This document shows, piece by piece, positions 52,353 through 61,217 of a stretch of DNA of 64,000 nt. The stretch lies in assembly GCA_017569285.1 (NCBI GenBank), contig CP069419.1, positions 248,001-312,000 on the forward strand. The letters run 5' to 3'. The position numbers were made by a program, and so were the translations under genes. Source of the DNA: Clostridiales bacterium. GTDB taxonomy: Bacteria > Bacillota > Clostridia > Christensenellales > Aristaeellaceae. The notes under the pieces are model-generated. The model was not told where the DNA came from, ran no database searches, and saw only the letters and a list, made by a program, of their open reading frames with translations. Positions within the stretch are counted from its first letter, which is position 1, and every line of letters begins with the position of its first letter.

Positions 52353-54101
52353 ATGGATTTATTTAATGCGTTGAACCTGATTGGCGGCTTATGTCTGTTC
52401 CTGTTCGGTATGACTTTGATGGGTCAGGCACTTGAACGACGCGCTGGCAATAAACTGAAAACGCTTTTAGAGCGTATTACAGCGAATAAGTTTGCCGGAC
52501 TCATGACGGGACTTGGTGTAACCGCCATTATCCAGAGTTCGTCTGCAACTACTGTGATGGTAGTTGGATTTGTCAATTCTGGGCTCATGACGCTGAGGCA
52601 ATCCATCAATGTGATCATGGGGGCAAATATCGGTACGACGGTAACCGCATGGATTTTAAGTCTTGCCGGAATAGAAAGCAGCAGTTTCTTTGTACGCCTT
52701 TTCAAACCATCTTCTTTTACCCCGATTCTCGCGTTAGTCGGCATTGTATTCTATATGATGTCAAAAAACAGTAAGCGTAAAGACACAGGGATGATCCTGC
52801 TTGGATTTGCTACCCTTATGTTTGGAATGGAAACGATGTCCGGCGCCGTCTCGGGGCTGCGGAATGTACCGGAATTCCAACAGCTGTTTTTGACTTTCAC
52901 CAACCCCATTTTAGGCGTTCTTGCCGGTGCGGTCCTTACAGCGATCATTCAGTCGAGTTCTGCTTCCGTCGGTATTCTGCAGGCCCTGGCTTCCACAGGA
53001 GCAGTTTCTTACGGTGCGGCCATCCCGATCATTATGGGACAGAATATCGGTACCTACATAACGGCAATACTTTCTTCAATCGGTACAACCAGAAACGCAA
53101 AAAGAGCCGCGCTTGTTCATTTTGCTTTCAACTTCATGGGAGCCGCCGTATGGCTGACGGTTTTCTGGCTGGTAAAAACAATTTTTGCTCCGGTATTTCT
53201 TGCACAGGCTGCCAGTCTGATAGGGATCGCGGTTTTCCATTCGGTATTTAACATTCTTTGCACCTTACTGATGCTTCCGTTCAGCCAGGTTCTTGAGCAT
53301 ATGGTCTGCAGGATTCTTCCTGATGCCAAGACAACGGAGAAGATTCAGGAACTGGATGAGCGTTTACTTGGAAGCCCTGCCCTTGCTTTAAATCAATGCA
53401 GGCAGGTACTCGGTAACATGGCAGAATTGTCAATCCAGGCATTCCGGGATAGCACTGCATGCGTTCTGAATTATGATAAAGTAATTGCAGATCGTATCCA
53501 TGAAGCAGAAGATAACACGGATCATCTTGAAGACTTGATCAGCACGTATCTTTTGAAACTGACCTCCCGCCATCTGGGAGATGAGGAAAGTGTCAAAGCA
53601 ACAGAGTATTTGAAACTGATTGGAGACTATGAACGAATTGCAGATCATGCAGTGAATATTCTGGAGTCAGCAGAAGAAATCGCAAGCAAAAATGTTGCGT
53701 TTTCTGAAGATGCCGTAGCCGAATACAGAACGATATGTGCCGCGGTAACAGAAATACTGAATCTGTCTTTTTCTGCATTTTCAAACGAAGATATTGAAGC
53801 TGCACGTAAAACGGAGCCTTTGGAAGAAGTCATTGATACACTGAAAGAAGATCTTCGAACCCGTCATTTTTTACGACTCCAAAGGGGCGAATGTTCCGTA
53901 GCGGCGGGATTTGTGTGGTCAGATCTTCTGTCGAATCTTGAAAGGGTGTCCGATCATTGTTCAAATATTTCGGGATGTGTCCTTGATTCGGCAGGCAACA
54001 CTATGAACATACACGAAAACCAGCGTGCTCTCAAAAATTCTGATGAGGAATATAAGCAGGAATACAATTTCTTTCAGCACAAGTACAGGCTGACAATTTG
54101 A
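52353..54101 (+). CDS. Na+/phosphate cotransporter (NptA/PhoU-fused type)
   Basis: 582 residues from ATG 52353 (GGAG 7 nt upstream; ATG 52347 is too close). The membrane half (1 to about 325) has two inverted Na/Pi-cotransporter repeats with QSSSATTVMVVGFVNSG and QSSSASVGILQALASTG and the GANIGTT / GQNIGTY loops. The C-terminal half (about 335-560) is a PhoU-like helical domain. Imports phosphate with sodium. Preceded by a PHO-box-like promoter and the phosphate-type two-component genes. Confidence 0.94.
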   Translation: MDLFNALNLIGGLCLFLFGMTLMGQALERRAGNKLKTLLERITANKFAGLMTGLGVTAIIQSSSATTVMVVGFVNSGLMTLRQSINVIMGANIGTTVTAWILSLAGIESSSFFVRLFKPSSFTPILALVGIVFYMMSKNSKRKDTGMILLGFATLMFGMETMSGAVSGLRNVPEFQQLFLTFTNPILGVLAGAVLTAIIQSSSASVGILQALASTGAVSYGAAIPIIMGQNIGTYITAILSSIGTTRNAKRAALVHFAFNFMGAAVWLTVFWLVKTIFAPVFLAQAASLIGIAVFHSVFNILCTLLMLPFSQVLEHMVCRILPDAKTTEKIQELDERLLGSPALALNQCRQVLGNMAELSIQAFRDSTACVLNYDKVIADRIHEAEDNTDHLEDLISTYLLKLTSRHLGDEESVKATEYLKLIGDYERIADHAVNILESAEEIASKNVAFSEDAVAEYRTICAAVTEILNLSFSAFSNEDIEAARKTEPLEEVIDTLKEDLRTRHFLRLQRGECSVAAGFVWSDLLSNLERVSDHCSNISGCVLDSAGNTMNIHENQRALKNSDEEYKQEYNFFQHKYRLTI

Positions 54102-54185
54102 ATTATTTGCTCTGATGGATATGGATATCAGAGGGGTTATGCCCACAAAAAAAGGAGCAGCCCGCTCCGCATCTCTCCTGACCGA

Positions 54186-55116
54186 TCAGGCAGTCTGCCG
54201 GATGAACTGCTCCGCAGAAACCTTGAATTGAATGTGGACTTCGTAATTCTCGCCGATCTCGATTCTGTCGACCAGCGCAGCGATGATCATATGCTTGGCT
54301 TCCACTGGCCTTGTCGTACCGTTCAACCCAGGTCAGCATTTCTTTCACCTGCGCCTGAGCGGCCTTGTTGTTTTCCGCTTCCGCTTCCTTCTTTGCCTTG
54401 GCTTCCTCCATGGCCCGCTGGCACTCTTCCAGCTTGGCCCGGTGCTTCAGGAGCATTCCGTTTACGACGCTCAGATCCAGCTGGCTTTCCCCGGTGAGCG
54501 CCTTGACCGTTTCCTCTTCCAGAGCCGCTACCTGCCGGGAAGCTTTCTGGAACTCCTCCTCGGCCTGCCTATAAGCGACCTCGTACAGATCAGCATTCTG
54601 GCTGCAGGCCGCTTTCAGGAGATCTTCCTCGCTGATGCTGCCGAGCCTGGCCAGATGCTTCCGGATCTCGGTATCAACAGCGTCATTGAGCCTTTCAGCG
54701 TTGTAGGCGCTGGGGCCTCTGCAGGTTTTCCGGGAGGACAGTTTCCGGTAGCACCGGTACATATCCCTTTCGTATTTTCGCTTGGTTCCGTCCGCCAATT
54801 TCTTCGTCGTTGTGTTATGGCTGAAATAAAGCCTGGTACCGCAGTCCGCGCAGTAGAGCAATCCGCTGAGCAGGCTGCGGCTATCTGTATGAACTACCCC
54901 GTCCGGAGCGTGAGCCGGAGTGCAAGCTCGGCCTTTCACCAGTTGGATGCACTTCTCGAAAGTCACGTCATCGACAATCCGCAGTTCCTCAAACGGCTCG
55001 GAGCGCTCATCGCCGAATCTCCGTATGCCCTTGTAGATCGGATTCTCGATGATCGCCCGGATCGTCGTTCCGCGCCACAGGGAGGTTCCCTTCTTCGTCA
55101 GAATGCCTTGCTGCAC
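54186..55116 (-). pseudogene. Large serine recombinase, truncated and frameshifted
   Basis: The remaining sequence covers the recombinase domain end (IRAIIENPIYKGIRRFG), the zinc ribbon (LLYCADCGTRLYF ... YRCYRK) and the coiled coil. The N-terminal resolvase catalytic domain with its Ser is missing upstream of 55116. A frameshift near 54309 throws the frame off after VERYDKAS; the other frame continues with a typical ending (EAKHMIIAALVDRIEIGENY) to a stop at 54186. Relic of an integrative element; not active. Confidence 0.88.
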
Positions 55117-55286
55117 AAGCCTTTCGGAAAATGGAAATGTGCAGATCGATGCAGGTCACGGAGTAAATTCAGACCAAAGTCTGATTTCAAACGCTTTCAC
55201 GCTCCCCTCCTGCCGCTTCCATCTGATTGCAACTGTTGGCGATATGCCCTATGGAGAAAACCTGTAGGGCATTTTCAACAAGGCCT

Positions 55287-56495
55287 TTACCTGAGCCAAA
55301 AGATTGACCACAGATGCTCCAGTTTCTTTCTCTCAGGCGGCAATCCATGATTGCGTATTCCGAGTGCTGGATCTTCGCGAGCAACGGACGGATCAAACCA
55401 GTCTGCTTTTTCTGTTGCCCAATCAATCCATTTCTGGGTTTTCTGATCAGAAGAGTCAGCTAAGGAGCGAACACGTTCTACGTACCGTCTGATTCTGCAG
55501 GCGATCTCATAGTCATTTGCCTCATTGACAAGGCTGTTTGTGATATCAACCTCTGCGTTATACAGCTCCAGGCGGCGTTCTTTCCTCTGTCTTTCTTCCT
55601 CCGCCTTTCTCGCTTCTTCCTCCTGGCGTAATCTTTCCAGACGTACATCCTCCGATGCTTTATACAGGGCAAAGAGAATTTCTGTCAATCTGTCTTCTAT
55701 TTGGCGTGATTCTGAATCTCTGAAAACATAATGATCATTGATTTTCATTGTCAATTTTCCGTTGTAAACGTGATCATACTTTCGGATATTTGGTTTGTGC
55801 GCCCATGAATATGTTTTGCTTTTTCTTTCATATTCTGCCAGTTCCCGCTCTTCCTGCTTTGTCAAAACATGATCATTTTTGTCCTTTGCTTCGCTGAAAG
55901 TAACAGGTACCGTTTCACCGCGGACAATCATATACAGTTTTTCTGTGATGCCGCACCCCAGTTCAGCGGTGCTTTTAACCAGTGAATTAAGGATACAAAA
56001 AACCCTTGGGCGGGTCTGATCGGAAACGGTGTTCGTCAGTTCCGGAGCAGGATGCTCTCTGTGTTTGGCCAGATGATAATCATATTTCCCATATTCTTTC
56101 TTCCAGGTATCAATTGATGCTTTGTATGCTGCAATAGTCTTGTGATATCTGCTTCCTTCCGGCAGCATCTCAATTGATTCCGCCACAGAATACAACTTCT
56201 GATATTCCTCCTCAGACAGGATATCCATCAATTCCGGTTCCGGAGCCGGTGCCTTCCTCTCAATAGAAATATACCTGGTTACAGTTGTTCTTTTATCCGT
56301 TTTGGGAAGTGGTTCCTTTTTTACTTTCTGTCCAGCGCGTTTCTTTGCCCAGTATCCTCTGGGCGGAACAGGGATATCCATTAACTTGCAGATTTTATGA
56401 ATGGCAACATCTGAAACGCCGTATCGTTTTGCAACAGTCGAAACTGGTTCATCCCAGACTTCTTTGTAGAGTTTTTCACGTTCATACTCAACCAC
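55287..56495 (-). CDS. Uncharacterised protein with N-terminal HTH-like KLYKEVWDEP motif
   Basis: 402 residues from GTG 56495, with GGAGGG 7 nt upstream. The N-terminus (REKLYKEVWDEPVSTVAKRYGVSDVAIHKIC, then PVPPRGYWAKKRAG) resembles a helix-turn-helix found at the start of a widespread family of hypothetical proteins of many phyla, often in variable regions; I know no function. The middle (90-280) is alpha/beta without a recognised motif; residues about 285-320 form a highly charged Glu/Arg coiled coil. The 170 nt to the recombinase relic downstream show nothing. A 10-bp palindrome TACTATAGTA (56545-56554) lies 50 nt upstream. Confidence 0.7.
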   Translation of the reverse strand: MVEYEREKLYKEVWDEPVSTVAKRYGVSDVAIHKICKLMDIPVPPRGYWAKKRAGQKVKKEPLPKTDKRTTVTRYISIERKAPAPEPELMDILSEEEYQKLYSVAESIEMLPEGSRYHKTIAAYKASIDTWKKEYGKYDYHLAKHREHPAPELTNTVSDQTRPRVFCILNSLVKSTAELGCGITEKLYMIVRGETVPVTFSEAKDKNDHVLTKQEERELAEYERKSKTYSWAHKPNIRKYDHVYNGKLTMKINDHYVFRDSESRQIEDRLTEILFALYKASEDVRLERLRQEEEARKAEEERQRKERRLELYNAEVDITNSLVNEANDYEIACRIRRYVERVRSLADSSDQKTQKWIDWATEKADWFDPSVAREDPALGIRNHGLPPERKKLEHLWSIFWLR

Positions 56496-56636
56496 GGCTT
56501 TCCCTCCAAATCATTGTTTTTTCCGTTTGACAAAGGTATGTCCATACTATAGTAAGTAGTAAAAAGGAGTTTCTTTATAATCCACATAGCTATAAGCTTA
56601 ACCGAACTCAACGCCTATAGCGTGGGATTTTGGTAA

Positions 56637-56672
56637 ACAAAAAAACGGAAGTGAAGGAAATCAACGCTTCCG
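56637..56672 (-). terminator. Probable terminator of the mreB-like gene (minus strand)
   Basis: Minus-strand CGGAAG/CTTCCG stem (56646-56651 with 56667-56672), followed on that strand by a run of T (A tract 56639-56645). Stem short, so moderate confidence. About 50 nt after the mreB-like stop. Confidence 0.55.
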
Positions 56673-56723
56673 GGAGTCGAATTCTTTGGATTCGGAACCT
56701 CTTCCAGAGATCTGTTACGGTAT

Positions 56724-57734
56724 TTATCCCCGTTCCAGCAGATGGCGCATTCCCGCGGGATTCATCAGCACCTTGGCGCATCCGAGCACCACACAGTCCT
56801 TTGCGTCCTGCGCCACATGGCATGGGATTTTCAGCACGTCACTGATTCGTTCTGCCAGACCGTACAGTCCGGAAGCGCCGCCGGTGAGCGTCAGTCCGCC
56901 TTCAAAGATATCGGAAACCAGCTGGGGCGGCGTCCGTTCGATGACCACCTGGACCCCCTCAATCAGTTCATTGACGTTGTCCACAAGCGCTTCATAAATC
57001 TCGTCCGAATCGATGGCAAGGGTTTTCGGAAGGCCGGAAATCAGGTTCCGGCCGGTCACATCCATCACAACCTTCGGATTGCGCCTGACAGCACCGCCGA
57101 GAGTCATCTTCACCTGTTCCGCTGTTCTTTCGCCGATCAGCAGGTTATGCTTCTTCCGGAGATACCGGATTACCGAATCATCAAAATGATCCCCGCCGAC
57201 AGGAACAGAGCTCATCACAGTCACCGCACTGTTGCAGAGAACCGCAAGATCCGTGCCTCCCGCGCTCATATCAGCAACCAGGCTGCCGTATGAACCCAGG
57301 AAATTCAGCTGGGCTCCGAGCGCCGCGGCAATCGTCCGGTCCAGGAGCTGGGTCCTCCGAAGCCCGGCATCAAACATAGCGGATACCAGTGCCTTTTTCT
57401 CCATCTCCTTGACCCCGGACGGAACCGCCATCACAGCGCGCGGACGGGCAAGGAAACGTTTCCCCGTAATATTGGTGATATAGTAGCGCAGCATGGAATT
57501 CGTCAGATCAAAGTCAATCATTTCACCCTGGGCCAGCGGCCGGATGATGCTGACATTGGAAGGCGCCCTTCCGATCATCCGGTAAGCTTCCGTACCGAAA
57601 GCAATAATATTGTTGGTCTCCCTGTCCACCGCCACAACAGAAGGCTCACGGAAAATCACACCGCGTCCTTTCATGTAAATCACGACGTTGGAAGTACCCA
57701 GATCGATTCCGAGATCCCCTGCTGCCTGTGCCAT
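56724..57734 (-). CDS. MreB/Mbl-family rod-shape actin homologue
   Basis: Bacterial actin guiding lateral wall synthesis. The 336 residues contain phosphate-1 DLGIDLGTSNVVIY, IRPLAQGEMIDF, the RPRAVMAVPSGV segment, phosphate-2 VADMSAGGTDLAVL and the adenosine motif LTGGASGLYGL. Two details differ from canonical MreB: the usual DIGGGTT of phosphate-2 reads DMSAGGTD, and no mreCD genes follow. It is therefore probably an Mbl/MreBH-type paralogue. It has its own promoter with a stem-loop at the transcript start. Confidence 0.92.
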   Translation of the reverse strand: MAQAAGDLGIDLGTSNVVIYMKGRGVIFREPSVVAVDRETNNIIAFGTEAYRMIGRAPSNVSIIRPLAQGEMIDFDLTNSMLRYYITNITGKRFLARPRAVMAVPSGVKEMEKKALVSAMFDAGLRRTQLLDRTIAAALGAQLNFLGSYGSLVADMSAGGTDLAVLCNSAVTVMSSVPVGGDHFDDSVIRYLRKKHNLLIGERTAEQVKMTLGGAVRRNPKVVMDVTGRNLISGLPKTLAIDSDEIYEALVDNVNELIEGVQVVIERTPPQLVSDIFEGGLTLTGGASGLYGLAERISDVLKIPCHVAQDAKDCVVLGCAKVLMNPAGMRHLLERG

Positions 57735-57762
57735 CTGCCCGCACCTTTCAACCCTGCATAAA

Positions 57763-57791
57763 ATCCATTATCCGGCTTCCGGATAATGGAT
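57763..57791. repeat. 13-bp perfect inverted repeat at the mreB-like transcript start
   Basis: 57763-57775 and 57779-57791 are perfect complements with a 3-nt loop. On the minus strand the repeat begins about 3 nt past the -10 box, so it would form the very 5' end of the mRNA or serve as an operator. No T tract follows. Confidence 0.75.
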
Positions 57792-57793
57792 AC

Positions 57794-57822
57794 ATCATAT
57801 CATTAACCCCGTAAAATTACAA
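57794..57822 (-). promoter_or_regulatory. Promoter of the mreB-like gene (minus strand)
   Basis: Minus-strand TTGTAA (57817-57822), 17-bp spacer, TATGAT (57794-57799). Confidence 0.7.
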
Positions 57823-57843
57823 CATCGCATCCCGGTGCCATTC

Positions 57844-57872
57844 TTGACAATAAACGCGTGATTCAGCATAAT
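57844..57872 (+). promoter_or_regulatory. Promoter of the DUF512-der-plsY-lepA string
   Basis: TTGACA (57844-57849), 17-bp spacer, CATAAT (57867-57872). Divergent from the mreB-like promoter 21 bp away. Confidence 0.75.
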
Positions 57873-57908
57873 ATATTGTGGAATGTTATGGAAATGGGAG
57901 GGAGTTTC

Positions 57909-59240
57909 TTGGCAATACCAATCCTGTCGGTGACCAGCCGTTCACCGGCTGATAAAGCCGGTGTCAGGGCAGGCGAAAAGCTGGAATCCGTCAACGGTGA
58001 AAAGATCATCGACGAGATTGATTACCAGGCACTTACCTCTGCTTCCCGGCTGACACTGGACCTGATTGACCCTGAGGGAAATCCACGCCAAGTATTCATC
58101 TATAAATCCCCCTGGGAACCGCTCGGACTCTGCCTGGATGAGACGGTCGCGCTGAAGCCGCGCAGCTGCCGTAATCACTGCCTGTTCTGCTTTATTGACC
58201 AGATGCCGAAAGGAATGCGGAATACGCTGTATGTCAAGGATGATGACTGGCGTCTCTCCATGATGATGGGAAATTATGTCACCCTGACCAATGTGGATGA
58301 CAGGGAGTTCGTCCGGATTCTTGAGCGAAAGGCTTCCCCTCTCTTTATCTCCATTCACGCTACGGATCCGGAAACCCGGATCCGCCTGCTCCGCAACCCG
58401 CATGCCGGTAACCTGATGGAACGGCTCCGCCTGCTGCGCGATCATGGTATTCAGTTTCACGGACAGGTTGTCCTCTGCCCGGGTATCAATGACGGCGATA
58501 TCCTGGCCCGGACCATTGAGGATACTGCTTCCCTCTTCCCGGCTGCCTGCTCGCTTGCGATTGTACCGATCGGTATGACCAGTCACCGGGAAGGCCTGAC
58601 CCCCATGCAGTGCGTTACCCCGGAAAAGGCAGAAGAAGTCATCCGCCTCTGTGAGTCCTTCCAGGAGCAGTACCTCCGGGACTTCGGCACCCGGTTCGTA
58701 TTCCCTTCCGATGAGTTCTACTGCATCGCCGGGAAGCCGCTTCCGGAAGACAATGACTATGAGGATTATCCGCAGATTGAAAACGGTGTCGGAATGCTGC
58801 GCCTTCTGGAAAAGGAATGTGAATCCGCTGCAGATGAGGAAATCGCTGATTCTGCCGCTTCGGCGGATCAGCCTGTTCACGGTGAACGGCTGATCATCCC
58901 GACCGGTGTTTCAGCTCAGCCGTTTATCCGTGACCTGGCCGAACGATACGCACCGCCCGGCACCAGCGTGGAGGTTATTGCCGTTCCCAACCGTTTCTTC
59001 GGGGAATCCATCACGGTAACCGGCCTGATCGTCGGCCGGGATCTCGTGGATGCCCTGAAATCCCACACATTTGACCGCGTCCTGATTTCAGGAACCATGC
59101 TGCGGGAGCAGACAGACCGGTTCCTCGATGATATGACACTGGAGGAAGTCCGGCAGCTCGTCGGAAAACCCATTACCGTTGTTGCCAATACAGGAGATGC
59201 TTTTATCCGCGCGCTTCGCGGACCGGAGGTTGAATCATGA
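57909..59240 (+). CDS. DUF512 family radical-SAM-like protein with PDZ domain
   Basis: 443 residues from TTG 57909, which has GGGAGGGAG just upstream; the longer frame from 57858 starts inside the promoter and is excluded, while ATGs at 57888 and 57894 lack a ribosome site. The N-terminal PDZ-like domain (SRSPADKAGVRAGEKLESVNG) is followed by a Cys cluster C-R-NHCLFCFIDQMP like a radical-SAM CxxxCxxC site (about residues 90-105), a TIM-barrel-like region, and the C-terminal DUF512 domain. Function unknown. Sits directly before der, a conserved Clostridial linkage; ATGA overlap with der. Confidence 0.9.
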   Translation: MAIPILSVTSRSPADKAGVRAGEKLESVNGEKIIDEIDYQALTSASRLTLDLIDPEGNPRQVFIYKSPWEPLGLCLDETVALKPRSCRNHCLFCFIDQMPKGMRNTLYVKDDDWRLSMMMGNYVTLTNVDDREFVRILERKASPLFISIHATDPETRIRLLRNPHAGNLMERLRLLRDHGIQFHGQVVLCPGINDGDILARTIEDTASLFPAACSLAIVPIGMTSHREGLTPMQCVTPEKAEEVIRLCESFQEQYLRDFGTRFVFPSDEFYCIAGKPLPEDNDYEDYPQIENGVGMLRLLEKECESAADEEIADSAASADQPVHGERLIIPTGVSAQPFIRDLAERYAPPGTSVEVIAVPNRFFGESITVTGLIVGRDLVDALKSHTFDRVLISGTMLREQTDRFLDDMTLEEVRQLVGKPITVVANTGDAFIRALRGPEVES

Positions 59241-60562
59241 GCAAGCCGCTTGTCGCAATTGTCGGACGGCCCAACGTCGGCAAGTCTACCTTTTTCAATA
59301 AAATGGCCGGAAGGCGGATCAGTATCGTGGAGGATACGCCCGGCGTAACACGTGACCGGGTTCATGCCGATGTGGAGTGGCTCGGCCATTCCTTCACGCT
59401 GATCGATACCGGCGGTATTGATCCGAAAAGCGATGATGAACTGCTCAGCCAGATGCGTGCCCAGGCACAGGTCGCCATGGATCTGGCGGATGTTATCTGC
59501 TTTTTTACCGATGCACGGGACGGCCTGACCGATGACGACCGTGATGTGGCCAACCTGCTGCGCCGCACCGGCAAGCCGGTACTGCTGGTTGTCAACAAAA
59601 TCGACTATATGGGCCTGAACGACCAGATGTACGAGTTCTATGAACTGGGACTCGGCGACCCGATTGGTATCAGCAGCGTCAATATGCTGGGTTTCGGTGA
59701 TCTGCTGGATGAGATCATCCGCCTGTTCCCGGAAGATACAGGCGAAGCAGCGGATGAATCCTCCCCGATTCAGGTCGCAATCGTCGGCCGGCCAAATGTG
59801 GGAAAAAGCTCACTGACCAACCGGCTCCTCGGTCAGGAAAGGACCATGGTATCCGATATTCCGGGCACCACGCGGGATGCGATTGATACGCCCTATACTG
59901 CGGAGGACGGCACATCCTACAACATCATTGACACGGCCGGTATGCGCAGAAAGCGGTCTGTGGAAGATGAATCGCTTGAGCATTTCAGCGTGCTTCGTTC
60001 CGTCGCTGCGATCCGCCGCTGTGATGTCGCCCTTCTGATGATCAATGCCGAAGACGGCGTCACGGAACAGGACACGAAAATTGCCGGCCTCATCCATGAG
60101 GAAGGAAAAGGGGTCATCATTATCGTCAACAAATGGGACCTGATCGAGAAGGAAACCGGTACGTTTGAAAAATACCAGAAGGAAGTCCTCTCCGCCCTCA
60201 AGTTCATGGACTATGCGCCGGTTCTCTGTATTTCAGCAAAATCCGGCCAGCGGGTCAACACGGTATTCCAGACGGTGAAGGCCGTATATGAGACATCCTG
60301 CCGCCGGATTACCACCGGCGTACTGAATGACGTCCTGAATGACGCAATGAACGATCTCCAGCCGCCGATTCAGGGAACCCGCAGGCTGAAAATCTATTAT
60401 GCCACCCAGTGCGATACCCAGCCGCCGACATTCGTCCTGTTCGTGAATGATGAGACCCTGATGGTATTCTCATATGAACGCTATCTGGAAAACTATTTCC
60501 GGAAAACATTCGATTTTACCGGTACACCCATCCGGTTTATCCTGCGCGAAAGGAAAAAATGA
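59237..60562 (+). CDS. der: Ribosome-associated GTPase Der (EngA)
   Basis: Double-domain GTPase needed for 50S assembly. The 441 residues carry two complete G domains: GRPNVGKSTFFNK (about 8-20) with DTGG and NKID, and GRPNVGKSSLTNR (about 185-197) with DTAG and NKWD, then a KH-like C-terminal domain (about 350-441). ATGA overlap with the DUF512 gene. Confidence 0.98.
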   Translation: MSKPLVAIVGRPNVGKSTFFNKMAGRRISIVEDTPGVTRDRVHADVEWLGHSFTLIDTGGIDPKSDDELLSQMRAQAQVAMDLADVICFFTDARDGLTDDDRDVANLLRRTGKPVLLVVNKIDYMGLNDQMYEFYELGLGDPIGISSVNMLGFGDLLDEIIRLFPEDTGEAADESSPIQVAIVGRPNVGKSSLTNRLLGQERTMVSDIPGTTRDAIDTPYTAEDGTSYNIIDTAGMRRKRSVEDESLEHFSVLRSVAAIRRCDVALLMINAEDGVTEQDTKIAGLIHEEGKGVIIIVNKWDLIEKETGTFEKYQKEVLSALKFMDYAPVLCISAKSGQRVNTVFQTVKAVYETSCRRITTGVLNDVLNDAMNDLQPPIQGTRRLKIYYATQCDTQPPTFVLFVNDETLMVFSYERYLENYFRKTFDFTGTPIRFILRERKK

Positions 60563-60566
60563 GTAT

Positions 60567-61199
60567 ATGATTCCTGCTGTTTTTACCGAAAAGCCATGGC
60601 TCGTCCTGCTTTCCTGTGTAATTGCCTATCTGCTTGGCTCCATTTCATTCGGGCTGATTGTCGCCCGGTTTGCCGGCGGTCCCGATCTCCGGAAGGTCGG
60701 CAGCGGAAATACCGGAGCCAGCAATGTCCAGCGGACCATGGGCTGGAAATTCGGCCTGATCACATTCGCCGGGGATTCCCTGAAATCCGTGCTTTCCTGC
60801 CTCATTGCCCAGCTGCTGACCGGTGACCATATGGCCTGCCTGGCAGCCGGCCTGTTCTGTATTATCGGGCATAACTGGCCCGTTTATTACCGGTTCAGGG
60901 GCGGAAAAGGTGTGGCAGCCAGCTGCGGTGTGCTGCTTTACTGTTTCCCGGTTCCCGCGCTGATTTGCTTTGTCCTGACGATCGCGCTGATTGCCGTTAC
61001 ACGGTATATTTCCCTGGGCAGCATGTTCCTTCTGACTTCATTTTCAGTGCTCGTTTCCCTGACTTACCAGGGCGAATACCGCCTGTATGTCATCATCTGG
61101 TCTGTGCTGCTTGCGATCATCTGCGTGGCACGCCATCATGCAAATATCGGGCGTCTCCTGAAAGGAACGGAAAATAAGCTTCGCTTCAAATCAAAGTAA
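60567..61199 (+). CDS. plsY: Glycerol-3-phosphate acyltransferase PlsY
   Basis: Membrane acyltransferase using acyl-phosphate to make lysophosphatidic acid, the first step of phospholipid synthesis. 210 residues from ATG 60567, 4 nt after the der stop; a longer frame reaching into der is not needed. The three signatures are visible: LLGSISFG, GSGNTGASNVQRTMG and GHNWPVYYRFRGGKGVA, among five to seven membrane helices. Confidence 0.95.
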   Translation: MIPAVFTEKPWLVLLSCVIAYLLGSISFGLIVARFAGGPDLRKVGSGNTGASNVQRTMGWKFGLITFAGDSLKSVLSCLIAQLLTGDHMACLAAGLFCIIGHNWPVYYRFRGGKGVAASCGVLLYCFPVPALICFVLTIALIAVTRYISLGSMFLLTSFSVLVSLTYQGEYRLYVIIWSVLLAIICVARHHANIGRLLKGTENKLRFKSK

Positions 61200-61217
61200 G
61201 ACCGGAGGTATTCACCC

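Noticed and set aside
57858-57908. Longer N-terminus for the DUF512 protein
   Set aside because: GTG 57858 lies in the promoter spacer; TTG 57909 follows GGGAGGGAG and fits the usual PDZ start.
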